Of a stretch of DNA of 57,784 nucleotides, positions 25,736-34,604 are shown piece by piece. The first letter of the stretch is position 1. Each line of letters begins with the position of its first letter. Origin of the DNA: DASZBX01 sp035943635 (GTDB lineage Bacteria > Actinomycetota > Actinomycetes > Streptomycetales > Catenulisporaceae); assembly GCA_035943635.1 (NCBI GenBank), contig DASZBX010000094.1, positions 1 through 57,784 on the forward strand, given 5' to 3'. Below the pieces are notes generated by a model, which was not told where the DNA came from, did not search any database, and saw only the letters and a list, made by a program, of their open reading frames with translations. Made by a program: the position numbers and the translations under genes.

Positions 25736-27454
25736 ATGGCAGCCGAAGCAGACACCGAAAACCAGCCGCAGTGGATCCGCCGGCTGAGCGAGGCCGAACG
25801 CGCGGACCTCGTCGACGCCGCGCGCCGCGACGCCGGCGCCGCGAGCCCCGGGCCGGGCCCGCTGGCCGGGATCCGGTTCGCGGTCAAGGACAACATCGAC
25901 GTCGCCGGGGTGCCGAGCACGGCCGGATTCCCGCCCGCCGCCGCCCCGGCCGCCGCCAGCGCCACCGCGGTGCGTCGGCTGCTGGCCGCCGGCGCGGTCC
26001 CGGTGGGCAAGACCAACCTGGACCAGTTCGCCACCGGCCTGGTCGGCACGCGCAGCCCGTACGGGTCCTGTCACGCCGTCGGCCACGACCTGTACGTCTC
26101 CGGCGGCAGCAGCTCCGGCAGCGCCGTCGCCGTGGCCGGCGGCGAGGTCGAGCTCGCGCTCGGCACCGACACGGCCGGATCCGGGCGGGTCCCGGCCGCG
26201 TTCAACGGGATCGTCGGACTGAAACCGACCCGCGGCCTGGTCTCCACCGCCGGAGTCGTCCCGGCCTGCCCGACCCTGGACTGTGTCAGCGTGTTCACCC
26301 GGACCGTCGCGCAGGCGCGCACGGCGCTGGGCGTCCTGGCCGGATACGACCCGGCCGACCCGTACTCGCGGGCCAAACCCGCGCACCTGCCGCTGATCGC
26401 GACCGAACCGCGGGTGGTCGCGGTTCCGGCCGGGCCGATCGACCTCGATCCCTTACACCGCGAGGCCTGGGAGGCGGCGCTCGCCCACGCCCGCAAGGTC
26501 GCCGACGAGGTGGTCGAGGTCGACGTGGAGCCGTTCCTCGAAGCCGCGCGCCTGCTGTATCAGGGTCCGTGGCTGGTCGAGCGCTACCGTGCGGTCGCCG
26601 CGCTGCTCGGCGACGCAGGGCTCGATCACCCGGACCTGGACCCGGCGGTCCGGCAGGTGCTGGCCGGGGCCGGCGCGGTCTCGGCCGCGGACGTGTTCGC
26701 CGGATTCGAACGGCTGGCCGTGCTGCGCCGGGCGTCCGAGGCGGTGTGGGACGTGGCCGACGCGCTCCTGCTGCCGGTGACCCCGAACCACCCGACCCTG
26801 GCCGAGGTCGCCGCCGACCCGGTCCCGGTCAACTCCCGGCTCGGCACGTACACGAACTTCGTCAACCTGCTCGACCTGTGCGCGGTGGCCGTCCCGGCCG
26901 GCAGCCGCGCGGACGGGCTGCCGTTCGGCGTCCAGCTGATCGCCCCGGCCTTCGCCGACGGGCCGCTGCTGGACCTGGCCGCGCAGTGGACCGGCGAGGC
27001 GGCCGGCGCCCCGCAGCCGACCCCGACCCCGCCCGGCTGGACGCAGCTGGCCGTGGCCGGCGCGCACCTGTCCGGGATGGCGCTGAACCACCAGCTGCTC
27101 GGCCTCGGCGCCCGCCTGCGCCGGCGCACCCGGACCGCGCCGGACTACCGGCTGTTCCGGCTGCCCGGCCAGGGCCCGGCCCGCCCGGGCCTGTACCGGT
27201 CCGGCCCGCAAGTGCAACCGACGGGCCCGGACGCCGGGCCGCCCGGCGGCATCGGGGTGGAGATCTGGGAGCTGACCCACCAGGCGGTCGGGGCGCTGCT
27301 GGACACGGTCCCGGCCCCGCTCGGCTTCGGCCGGCTCGCGCTGGCCGACGGCGGCGACGTGCTCGGTTTCGTGGCTCAGGGCCCCGTCCCCGACGGAGCC
27401 CTGAACATCACCCGCTTCGGCGGCTGGCGCGCCTACATCGCCTCATGGGGATAG
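25736..27454 (+). CDS. atzF: Allophanate hydrolase
   Basis: 572 residues. The amidase-signature domain (about 40-440) has a Lys-Ser-Ser triad: K51 in FAVKDNID, the cis-Ser near 125 in GGSSSGSA and the nucleophile S149 in GTDTAGSGRVP. The C-terminal allophanate hydrolase domain (about 445-572) contains LNHQLLGLGARLRRRTRTAP and ends NITRFGGWRAYIAS. Two-domain enzymes of this type hydrolyse allophanate (and its carboxylated form) to ammonia and CO2. It is 7 bases after the carboxyltransferase gene and completes the pathway guanidine to carboxyguanidine to allophanate to ammonia. Confidence 0.92.
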   Translation: MAAEADTENQPQWIRRLSEAERADLVDAARRDAGAASPGPGPLAGIRFAVKDNIDVAGVPSTAGFPPAAAPAAASATAVRRLLAAGAVPVGKTNLDQFATGLVGTRSPYGSCHAVGHDLYVSGGSSSGSAVAVAGGEVELALGTDTAGSGRVPAAFNGIVGLKPTRGLVSTAGVVPACPTLDCVSVFTRTVAQARTALGVLAGYDPADPYSRAKPAHLPLIATEPRVVAVPAGPIDLDPLHREAWEAALAHARKVADEVVEVDVEPFLEAARLLYQGPWLVERYRAVAALLGDAGLDHPDLDPAVRQVLAGAGAVSAADVFAGFERLAVLRRASEAVWDVADALLLPVTPNHPTLAEVAADPVPVNSRLGTYTNFVNLLDLCAVAVPAGSRADGLPFGVQLIAPAFADGPLLDLAAQWTGEAAGAPQPTPTPPGWTQLAVAGAHLSGMALNHQLLGLGARLRRRTRTAPDYRLFRLPGQGPARPGLYRSGPQVQPTGPDAGPPGGIGVEIWELTHQAVGALLDTVPAPLGFGRLALADGGDVLGFVAQGPVPDGALNITRFGGWRAYIASWG

Positions 27455-27502
27455 GCGGCGGCAGCTGCACCGACTACGCGGCGGCTACACCGGCTACCCC
27501 GA

Positions 27503-27817
27503 CTACTGGGTGCGCGCGGCCTCGGCGTGCTCGGCGGCCGGGGTCGGCACCTGTGTGGCCGCGGCGGCCGGGGCGGCGGCCGGCGCCGGGGCCGCGACCG
27601 GCGCCGCGACCGGGGCGGCGAGCACGGCCGGGGCCGGCTGGGCGGCCGGGTCGGCCGCGGCGGGCTTGTCGGCCTGGTCGGCGGCGACCTCGGACTTCAG
27701 GATCCGCAGCGACTGGCCGATCGAGCGGGCCGAGTCCGGCAGCCGCTTGGCGCCGAACAGCAGGGTCGCGATGCCGCCGATGATGACCAGGTGCCAGGGT
27801 TCGAAGGCGCGCAGCAT
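27503..27817 (-). CDS. tatA: TatA/E-like twin-arginine translocase component
   Basis: 104 residues; ATG 27817 with GGAGAA upstream. A short N-terminal membrane helix (LVIIGGIATLLFGAKRLPD) with the FGAKRLP hinge motif leads into an amphipathic helix (SARSIGQSLRILKSEV) and a long Ala/Pro tail. This is the TatA/E layout, somewhat shorter in its helix than the main TatA. It is last in a minus-strand cluster that encodes a Tat-signal protein at 31027, so it may be a dedicated copy. Confidence 0.85.
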   Translation of the reverse strand: MLRAFEPWHLVIIGGIATLLFGAKRLPDSARSIGQSLRILKSEVAADQADKPAAADPAAQPAPAVLAAPVAAPVAAPAPAAAPAAAATQVPTPAAEHAEAARTQ

Positions 27818-27890
27818 GGGGTTCTCCGTTCGGGTGGGCGGTTCGGGCGGGTGCGGCGGTCCGGGGTGTCTGGGCCGCCGCGGGGTGCGG

Positions 27891-28643
27891 CTACCGGGGT
27901 TCCATCTCGGTCCGCGCGTGGAAGGGCACCTGGTCGGTGGCCGTCGGCGCGGGCGTCGGGGCCGCGGCGGGCTGGTCGGTCAGCGCGGTCAGGGTGGCGA
28001 AGACGACCGTGTTGCCGGTGTAGGCGTGCTGGTCCGAATCCCAGCTGCCGCAGGTGATCAGCCGCAGCTGCGCCGCGTTCGCGTTCGGCTCGTAGACCTC
28101 CGCGGTCGGGAACTCGCTCTTGGGGAACTCGCGGACCGCGGTCACGGTGAAGGTCGGGGTGCTGCCGTCGGCGCGGGTGACCGTGATCTGGGCCCCGGGC
28201 TTCAGGGCGCCGAGGTCGTAGAACACCGCCGGGCCGGTGGCCATGAAGTCGACGTGGCCGAGCAGGACCGCCGCGCCGACCTGGCCGGGACTGGCCGAGC
28301 CGGTGTACCAGCCGGCCGAGGCCGGTTCGTCCGGGACCTGGACGGTGCCGTCGGCGTTCAGGCCGAGCGCGCCGACGGACGCGTCCACCCCGATCGAGGG
28401 GATGGTCACGTGCTCCGGCTGGGAGGCGGCCAGGGCCAGCGGCTGGGCCGCCTGCGCACCGGTGACCGGCAGGGAGAGGGTGCCGGACTGGGCCGCGGTG
28501 GGCAGCGGCGGCTGGGGGGAGGTCGAGAGCAGGGCGTAGGTCAGGACGCCCGCGCCGGTCAGGGCCAGGGTCACGGCCGCGGCGGCGGTGCGCGTCCCCC
28601 GGCGGGAACCGCCGGGCCAGTAGTAGTGGTTCGTGGGACTCAC
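27891..28643 (-). CDS. Class F sortase
   Basis: 250 residues from GTG 28643. An N-terminal membrane anchor (TAAAAVTLALTGAGVLTYALL) precedes the sortase barrel (about 75-230). The catalytic His is in LLGHVDF and the Cys in RLITCGSWDSD. The usual Arg after the Cys strand is not obvious; the segment reads AYTGNTVVFATL, where class F enzymes often have an Arg in the YRDN position. It may therefore be weakly active or use another residue. It lies beside a DUF4331 protein, but no LPxTG-type signal is evident in the neighbours. Confidence 0.85.
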   Translation of the reverse strand: MSPTNHYYWPGGSRRGTRTAAAAVTLALTGAGVLTYALLSTSPQPPLPTAAQSGTLSLPVTGAQAAQPLALAASQPEHVTIPSIGVDASVGALGLNADGTVQVPDEPASAGWYTGSASPGQVGAAVLLGHVDFMATGPAVFYDLGALKPGAQITVTRADGSTPTFTVTAVREFPKSEFPTAEVYEPNANAAQLRLITCGSWDSDQHAYTGNTVVFATLTALTDQPAAAPTPAPTATDQVPFHARTEMEPR

Positions 28644-28865
28644 TCTTTCGGCGAGAGTCGGGACCCGCGGTCGGGCTGGCGGGTGCGGGGAGGCCGGCCG
28701 CGCGGCGGGGTCCCGGCCGCGGGAGAGGTGCGAAGGGGGCCGCTCCCGGCCCGGCCGACGGTCCGTCGGTGCGGATCGTCGGCCGGGCCGGACGCGGGCC
28801 TGGCGCAGCCGCGCCCAGAGCGGGACACGGCCGCGGCCGGTCGGCGGTCCGGTCCGCCGCCGGGT

Positions 28866-29312
28866 TCACCAGGAGATGCGGGTGACGGACGCGCCGGTGA
28901 TGACGGCGGTACGCCGGGCCTGCCCCTGTGGATCCCACACGGTGTAGGCGCCCGCGGCCAGTCCGGGGAAGACGGCCGCGTGGCGGACCGGTCCTTCCCC
29001 GTGGCGTTCGCGCACGGCGACGTGGGTGCGCCGGGCGCTGCCGGCCGGGCTGATCTCGATCTCCAGGCCGGCCAGGGCCGGGGGAGTGTCGATGATCAGC
29101 GCGCCGACGTCGCCGCCGATGTCCACCAGCACGGTCCCCTCGCGGCTCGGCCCGTAGGACGCCGGCTCGGCCGGTGTGTGCGGGGCCTGATGCGGGTGGG
29201 AGTGCGAGTCCGCGTGCGAATGCGGGTGCTCGTGGCTGTGCCCGTGGTCGTCGGTGGGCCCGTGCCCGGCGGGGTGGTGGGCCCCGCCGGTGTTCTGGTG
29301 GGTCTCGGTCAC
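28866..29312 (-). CDS. His-rich protein coupled to DUF4331
   Basis: 148 residues starting at GTG 29312, which overlaps the TGA of the DUF4331 gene. Residues 1-50 are extremely His rich (HSHEHPHSHADSHSHPH), an evident metal-binding tract. Residues 55-148 form a small beta-rich domain (GTVLVDIGGDVGALIIDTPP, IEISPAGSARRTHVAVRERHG, FPGLAAGAYTVW) that I have seen as a conserved actinobacterial protein of unknown function. There is no signal peptide, so it is probably cytosolic, perhaps a metal buffer for the exported partner. Confidence 0.75.
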   Translation of the reverse strand: MTETHQNTGGAHHPAGHGPTDDHGHSHEHPHSHADSHSHPHQAPHTPAEPASYGPSREGTVLVDIGGDVGALIIDTPPALAGLEIEISPAGSARRTHVAVRERHGEGPVRHAAVFPGLAAGAYTVWDPQGQARRTAVITGASVTRISW

Positions 29313-30913
29313 TGCTCGGCCTGGCCGGCTGCGACCGCGGGCTCCTCGGCGCGGGCCCGCTTGGAACCGACCGCCGCGACCACGGCCGCCGCGCCGAGCG
29401 CCGCGCCGCCGGTGACCAGCAGCGGGGTGCTCGTCCCGTGCTGGGAGCCGCCGTCGCCGGTGGCCGGGGCGCCGTAGGGGTAGGTGTCCAGGTCCGGGGC
29501 CGGCTTGTTGTCGCCCGGGTTGTAGAACCCGGAGTGCGGCACGCCCAGGTACGGGAAGCACGGCAGGTAGTGCACCGTGTTCTCCGCGGTCACGTCGGTG
29601 TTGCTGGAGGTGAGCCCGGGGGTGATCGCGCCGGCTGCGGCGTCGGGGACGTAGGTCTTGTCGATCAGCGGGAAGGTCACTCCGGCCAGGGCGCGCAGCT
29701 CGATCGTGGTGACGTCGTCGAACACCCGGCGGCCGTTGGGGAATCCGGCCGGGTCCGAGCCGATCAGGCCGAGGTTGCTGGGCTTGTCGGTGGTCGGTGC
29801 GACGGCCAGGTTCAGCCGCAGCAGGTCGGCCTGGCACGGGCCGGTGTAGTTCTGGAAGCCCGCGATCACCCCGGCCGGGATGCCGGTGAGCAGGATCGCC
29901 TCGATGTCCGCGCGGGCGGTGCCGGCCGCGTTGAGCGCGGCCAGGTGCGGGAACACGTTCGGGTAGAGCACCGGCAGCAGCCCGGACAGCTGCGGCTTGG
30001 CGAACTGGGAGGCGAACTGCTTGTCGCCGGACGGGGAGGAGGCGTTGAACAGGTCCTTCTGCGAGATCGGGATCAGGACCTCGTTGACCAGCGGGTTGCC
30101 CAGGCGGGAGACCTGCACCCAGGGGCCGGAGTTGACGATGGTGCCGTCGGTGTCGTACATCCGCGAGCGCTGGCGGCTGGCGGTGGAGTAGACGCCGATG
30201 GTGGAGGCCGCGGCGGTGGGGTCGATCGGCCGGCGCCCGTGCTGGGTCAGGTCGGTCTTGGCCACCTGGATCGCGATCGAGTGCACGTTCACGGCCTTGG
30301 TGCCGTTGACCCCGGGGGCGGCGGGCATGCCCGAGCCGACGTGCAGGTTCTGGAAGGGGCGCAGGTCGCCGAGATCGAAGATGGCGCCGAGGTCGACGTA
30401 GAAGCCCTCGGCGCGCTGGCCGGTGAACACGGTGGCGCCGCAGGGCAGCTTGTGCACGGCCTGCTGGGCCAGCTTGGCGTAGTCCGGGGTGGACAGCGGG
30501 CCGATGTTGCACGGCGGGCAGGGCAGCTTGTCGCCGAGCACCTCGCTGGTGTTGGCGCCGTGGTCGACCCGGGTCACGCACGCGTACTGCCGGCGGTTCC
30601 AGTTCGGGCTGTCGATCGAGTCGATCGTGCCGACGTTGTACAGGAACGTGCCGGGGATGGTGTTGACCGTGGTGAACCGGAACTGGTAGGTGATGTCCGG
30701 GCAGGCGTCGCCGTTGTTGTCGATGTGGATCTCGTACAGGACGTCGTCGGCGAACTCGGCGAAGTTCGGGCCGCCGGCCGGGTCTTCGAGCGGGTTGAAG
30801 TTGGCGATCAGGGTGACCGTGTCGGGGCAGTCCGGGCTGACGAAGGCGTAGACGTCGGTGTTGTCGGCCGCCGGGTCGTTGGAGATTTCGGGGGCTTCCT
30901 TGTGTGAAGACAT
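29309..30913 (-). CDS. DUF4331 family protein
   Basis: 534 residues. It opens with SSHKEAPEISNDPAADNTDVYAF and continues with DTVTLIANFNPLEDPAGGPNF and DDVLYEIHIDNNGD, the hallmark start of DUF4331, whose function is unknown. Ten or so Cys residues include PCPPC. The C-terminus is a hydrophobic segment followed by a basic KRAR patch (LVTGGAALGAAAVVAAVGSK), like a membrane anchor. No N-terminal signal is visible, which is odd for an anchored surface protein; a Tat partner could carry it. Confidence 0.85.
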   Translation of the reverse strand: MSSHKEAPEISNDPAADNTDVYAFVSPDCPDTVTLIANFNPLEDPAGGPNFAEFADDVLYEIHIDNNGDACPDITYQFRFTTVNTIPGTFLYNVGTIDSIDSPNWNRRQYACVTRVDHGANTSEVLGDKLPCPPCNIGPLSTPDYAKLAQQAVHKLPCGATVFTGQRAEGFYVDLGAIFDLGDLRPFQNLHVGSGMPAAPGVNGTKAVNVHSIAIQVAKTDLTQHGRRPIDPTAAASTIGVYSTASRQRSRMYDTDGTIVNSGPWVQVSRLGNPLVNEVLIPISQKDLFNASSPSGDKQFASQFAKPQLSGLLPVLYPNVFPHLAALNAAGTARADIEAILLTGIPAGVIAGFQNYTGPCQADLLRLNLAVAPTTDKPSNLGLIGSDPAGFPNGRRVFDDVTTIELRALAGVTFPLIDKTYVPDAAAGAITPGLTSSNTDVTAENTVHYLPCFPYLGVPHSGFYNPGDNKPAPDLDTYPYGAPATGDGGSQHGTSTPLLVTGGAALGAAAVVAAVGSKRARAEEPAVAAGQAEQ

Positions 30914-31026
30914 TGCTGTTGATACTCCGGGGTTCGCGGGTGGGTGGACGGGACCGGCTCCGGGCGGGGACCAGGCCAGGCCGGTGGTACGGCGGGTGCT
31001 TCAGTCGGCGGCAGGCGCCGGCCGGG

Positions 31027-31344
31027 TCAGGCCTGGACGGTGCGGGAGGCGACCTGGGCCAGCCGGGCGGCCAGCTGCGGGTCGTAGTGCACGACCTCGT
31101 TCTCGCCGGCCAGCACGGCGATCTCGCCGGTCTTGGCGTTCTTGACGTACGCCACGAACGGCCCGGTGTGGGCGGCGCCGGCCGGGGCGAAGGCGGGCGC
31201 GGCGACGGCGCCCGCGGCCTGGGCCGAGGCGGCGCTCGCGGTGGCCGGCCGGGCGGACAGGCGCGGCAGGATCACGGCGGCACCGGCCGCCGCGCCGCCG
31301 ATCGAGGTGGCTTGGAGGAACTTGCGTCGGGACTGATCGGTCAT
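31027..31344 (-). CDS. Small Tat-exported protein
   Basis: 105 residues from ATG 31344. The N-terminus has a clear twin-arginine signal (SRRKFLQATS, then a hydrophobic run). The mature part of about 65 residues contains HTGPFVAYVKNAKTGEIAVLAGENEV, a beta-hairpin-like unit with a short tail. I know no activity. It is the first gene of the minus-strand cluster that ends with a TatA-like protein, which supports joint export. Confidence 0.75.
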   Translation of the reverse strand: MTDQSRRKFLQATSIGGAAAGAAVILPRLSARPATASAASAQAAGAVAAPAFAPAGAAHTGPFVAYVKNAKTGEIAVLAGENEVVHYDPQLAARLAQVASRTVQA

Positions 31345-31876
31345 GGTCCTGGGCTTTCTGTGCGGAGCGGAACCTGCGTGACAGGACGTGCAGCGCCGAA
31401 CGGGTGACCGTGCGTCGGAAGGCCGACGGGCGGCGCTTCCGGGCGTACTGCCGTCGTGGGACAGGGCCCGCCGGTGTGGGTGACGCGCCCCTGAGGCCGG
31501 ATGAGCCGATGATGTGACCGGCTCGTCCGAGGGGTCCTGTGCCCGACCCCGGGCCGCGCGACGCGCCAAGTCCCCCTGATGGCGGCAGTGCGTCAGCCAT
31601 TTCGCGCAGCGGGTACGGCAGGTGGACGCCGCAGGTTGACGCGTACGTCTTCGTATGTTCGGGTCATGAGGACGGGCGCGGCGCGGTGTCCGGGCGCGGC
31701 CTCGGCGGCGGCGCGGTGAATCAGACGGCGCAGTCCGCGGCCGCCTGGATCTGTTCGAACCCGGCGGACGGCCGGGCGTGTCGCGGCCGGACCGCCGGCC
31801 GGTCGGCAGGGGACGGGAATCCGATCAGCACCCGATCAGCCCTCGACCAGGGCCCGGTCACCGCCCGCGGGTCGCA
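31345..31876. other. 532-base gap upstream of the DUF4331 cluster
   Basis: This region lies between two minus-strand genes and must hold the promoter of the Tat-protein gene. A partly palindromic CATACGAAGACGTACG lies near 31636-31653 (read on the minus strand). I see no gene here. Confidence 0.3.
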
Positions 31877-33667
31877 CTACGCGGCGCGTACGTCCGTGTC
31901 CAGCCCGGTGATCGGCAGTTCGAACCAGACCACCTTGCCGTGGTGGGTCCGGCTGGATCCCCAGCGCTGGGCCAGATGGCTGACCAGCTGCAGCCCGCGG
32001 CCGTGCTCCTGGCCCAGGTCGGCCCGGCGCAGCACCGGCAGATGGTGGTCGTCGTCGTTGAGTTCGCACAACAGCACGTCGGTCAACAGAAGCCGCAGCT
32101 CAAGCGGCCTGGACGCGTATCGGATGGCGTTGCTCACCAGTTCGGTCACCAACAGCTGCGCCAAGTCGGCGGACTCGCCCAGGCCCCAACTCGTCAGGGT
32201 CTCGCCGATCAGCCGGCGGGCCTGGTACGCGGTCGACGCGGTCGGCTCCAGGTACCACTGCGCGATGTTCCGGCTCGGGATGCCCGAGAGCCGGGCCACC
32301 AGCAGGGCCACGTCGTCCTCGCGCTGGGTCGCGCCCAGCTCGGCCAGGATGCCCTCGCACAGCTCCTCCAGCTGGCGCCCGGGCGCGGCGGCCTTCTCGC
32401 ACAGGGCGGCCAGGCCGGTGCCGATGTCCTGCCCGCGCATCTCCACCAGGCCGTCGGTGCACAGCACCAGCAGGTCGTCCTCCTCGGTCTGGATCTCGAC
32501 CGTCTCGAACGCGACCGCGCCGACCCCGATCGGCGCGCCGCAGGGCACGTCCAGCAGCTGCCCGCGCCCGTTGCGGCGTACCAGCACCGGCGGGATGTGC
32601 CCGGCGTTGGCGATCGTGCAGCGCCGGGCGACCGGGTCGTAGACCGCGTACAGGCAGGTCGCCAGGTGGTCCTCGCCCAGGCGCTGGGCCAGGTCGTCCA
32701 GGTGCCGCAGCACCTGCTCCGGCGGCAGGTCCAGGGCGGCCAGGGTCTGCACCGCGGTGCGCAGGTGCCCCATCACCGAGGCCGGGCCGATCCCGTGGCC
32801 CATCACGTCCCCGACCACCAGCGCGACCCGGCTGCCGGGCAGCGCGATCGCGTCGTACCAGTCGCCGCCGACCTCCGCGGCCGGGTTCCCGGGCAGGTAG
32901 CGGTGCGCGATCTGCACCCCGGCCAGGGTCGGCGGGGAGGACGGCAGCATCGAGCGGCCCAGTGCGATCGCGGTGGCCGCCTGGCCCTGGTAGAGCCGGG
33001 CGTTGTCCACCCCGAGGCTGGCCTGCGCGGCCAGCTGGGCCGCGGTCAGCACACTGATGTCGTCGAAGGAGCCGTCCCGGGCGCTGATCAGGGTCGCGCA
33101 GCCGAGCACCCGGCCGCGCACCCGCAGCGGCACCACCAGCATCGCCCGGCCCAGCATGATCGGGGCCAGGTCGCCGGTCGGGTGCTCGTGGGCCAGCTGC
33201 CGGGCCAGGGCCTCGTCCACCCGCTCGATCACCACCGGCTCCCCGGTGGTCATCGCCCGCCGGCACGGCCCGTCCGGCTGCATCACCTGGGCCACGCCCT
33301 CCGGCGCCACGGCCAGCCACTGCGACCGGTCGTCCGCGCAGGCCACCGCGAGCCGGCGCAGCGGGGCCGCGGCCTCGGCGTGCGCGTCCGGCAGCCGGGT
33401 CTCCGGCGGGCGCTCCCCGCACAGGGACTCCAGCACGTGCACCGAGACGAACTCGGCCAGCCGCGGCACCAGGGCCAGGGCGAACTCGCGGACCACGCTG
33501 GTGATGTCCAGGCTCACCCCGATCCGGGCGGTCGCGGCGTTCAGGAAGGTCAGCTGTTCGTGCAGACGCGCGTGATCGTCCGGGCCGCCGGGCCCGGCCT
33601 GCCCTCCGGTCCGCGCCGGCGCCCGGCCGGCGACCGGCCCCGCCGCGCCTACCCCACCCGACGGCAC
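31877..33667 (-). CDS. SpoIIE-type PP2C phosphatase with GAF and anti-sigma kinase-like ATPase
   Basis: About 596 residues. A GAF domain (about 50-195) is followed by the SpoIIE/PP2C domain (about 215-430; EVGGDWYDA, VGDVMGHGIGPA, NAGHIPPVL, REDDVALLVARL supply the metal-binding Asp residues) and a C-terminal HATPase_c domain of the RsbW type (LLVTELVSNAIRYA). This combination dephosphorylates STAS antagonists and controls stress sigma factors, so it could act on the two STAS proteins at the window start. Start GTG 33667 overlaps the methyltransferase gene by 19 bases; no good binding site is visible, so it may be translated by coupling. Confidence 0.87.
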   Translation of the reverse strand: MPSGGVGAAGPVAGRAPARTGGQAGPGGPDDHARLHEQLTFLNAATARIGVSLDITSVVREFALALVPRLAEFVSVHVLESLCGERPPETRLPDAHAEAAAPLRRLAVACADDRSQWLAVAPEGVAQVMQPDGPCRRAMTTGEPVVIERVDEALARQLAHEHPTGDLAPIMLGRAMLVVPLRVRGRVLGCATLISARDGSFDDISVLTAAQLAAQASLGVDNARLYQGQAATAIALGRSMLPSSPPTLAGVQIAHRYLPGNPAAEVGGDWYDAIALPGSRVALVVGDVMGHGIGPASVMGHLRTAVQTLAALDLPPEQVLRHLDDLAQRLGEDHLATCLYAVYDPVARRCTIANAGHIPPVLVRRNGRGQLLDVPCGAPIGVGAVAFETVEIQTEEDDLLVLCTDGLVEMRGQDIGTGLAALCEKAAAPGRQLEELCEGILAELGATQREDDVALLVARLSGIPSRNIAQWYLEPTASTAYQARRLIGETLTSWGLGESADLAQLLVTELVSNAIRYASRPLELRLLLTDVLLCELNDDDHHLPVLRRADLGQEHGRGLQLVSHLAQRWGSSRTHHGKVVWFELPITGLDTDVRAA

Positions 33668-34362
33668 AGACCGAAAATCTGGACTTCGGGCGCGGCCTGC
33701 GCCGTCGCCGGGGCGTACGAGAGCACGTGCTCCCAGTCCGACGCGAACCCGGCCTCGGCCAGCACGGTGCGCAGCTCGTACCGCGGGTAGCCGCTCACCC
33801 GGATGCGCGAGCCGAGGAAGGTGATCTGGGCGTCGTCCACGTCCGCCTCGACCATCGCGTAGGCCAGCCGGCCGCCGGGCACCAGGGCCCGGTGCAACAG
33901 CCCGAGCGCCTGCCGGATCTGCGCCTTGGGCAGGTTGAGCAGGGAGAAGAACGCGACCACGGCGTCGAACCGGGGCTCGCCGGACTCCGGGTCCGGCGCG
34001 GCCCCGGAATCGGCCGGAAGGGTCAGCACGTCCAGCACGTCCACCTGGTGGAACCGGGCGGTGCCGACGTTCCGGCGGGCCGACTCCAGCATCACCGGGG
34101 AGATGTCGATCCCGGTCACCCGGCACCCGGCGGTGTCCAGCTGCAGCGCGGTGGGCAGGCCGGTGCCGCAGCCCACGTCGAGCACCGCGGCGCCCGCGGG
34201 CAGCTCGGTCAGCAGCCGCTCGACCGCCTCGATCTGGCCCTCCTTGTGCGGGAAGGCCTCGTCGTAGCGCGGACCCATGGCGTCGTACGCCTGCGCCTGA
34301 GCCTCCTCCCGGGCCAGCCAAGCCCGGTCGGTCCCCGGTTCCCGAGGGGGGTTTCCAGCCAC
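33649..34362 (-). CDS. Class I SAM-dependent methyltransferase
   Basis: 237 residues; GTG 34362 with GTGAGG upstream. Motif I is AAVLDVGCGTGLPTALQL, the acidic loop is VTGIDISPVM, and post-motif elements include FDAVVAFFSLLNL and LVPGGRLAYAMVE. Substrate unknown. Its 3' end overlaps the start of the SpoIIE phosphatase gene, an unusual pairing that suggests co-regulation. Confidence 0.88.
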   Translation of the reverse strand: MAGNPPREPGTDRAWLAREEAQAQAYDAMGPRYDEAFPHKEGQIEAVERLLTELPAGAAVLDVGCGTGLPTALQLDTAGCRVTGIDISPVMLESARRNVGTARFHQVDVLDVLTLPADSGAAPDPESGEPRFDAVVAFFSLLNLPKAQIRQALGLLHRALVPGGRLAYAMVEADVDDAQITFLGSRIRVSGYPRYELRTVLAEAGFASDWEHVLSYAPATAQAAPEVQIFGLCRRVG

Positions 34363-34604
34363 AAGACCTCACCGCCGTTCGAAGCGCCCGGCGGGGATCA
34401 CTGTCCTGAGCCGGCTGTCAGTTGGGTGCGCGCATCAGCATACCCGGATGCAGGCCCCCGGTGGCCCGGTCGGACGCGGCAACAAATCAAATGTCATACC
34501 TGCACATCCTGTGTGAAGTCTGAGACACTGGCCGCCGAAGCGACGCGTGACGCACCGGAGAGAGCCGGACCCCGCGCCCGCGCCCGACCGAGGAGGATTC
34601 CAGG

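Noticed and set aside
25771..27783. 670-codon plus-strand frame overlapping allophanate hydrolase
   Set aside because: Arg/Pro/Gly-rich translation without domains; the hydrolase frame contains all catalytic motifs.
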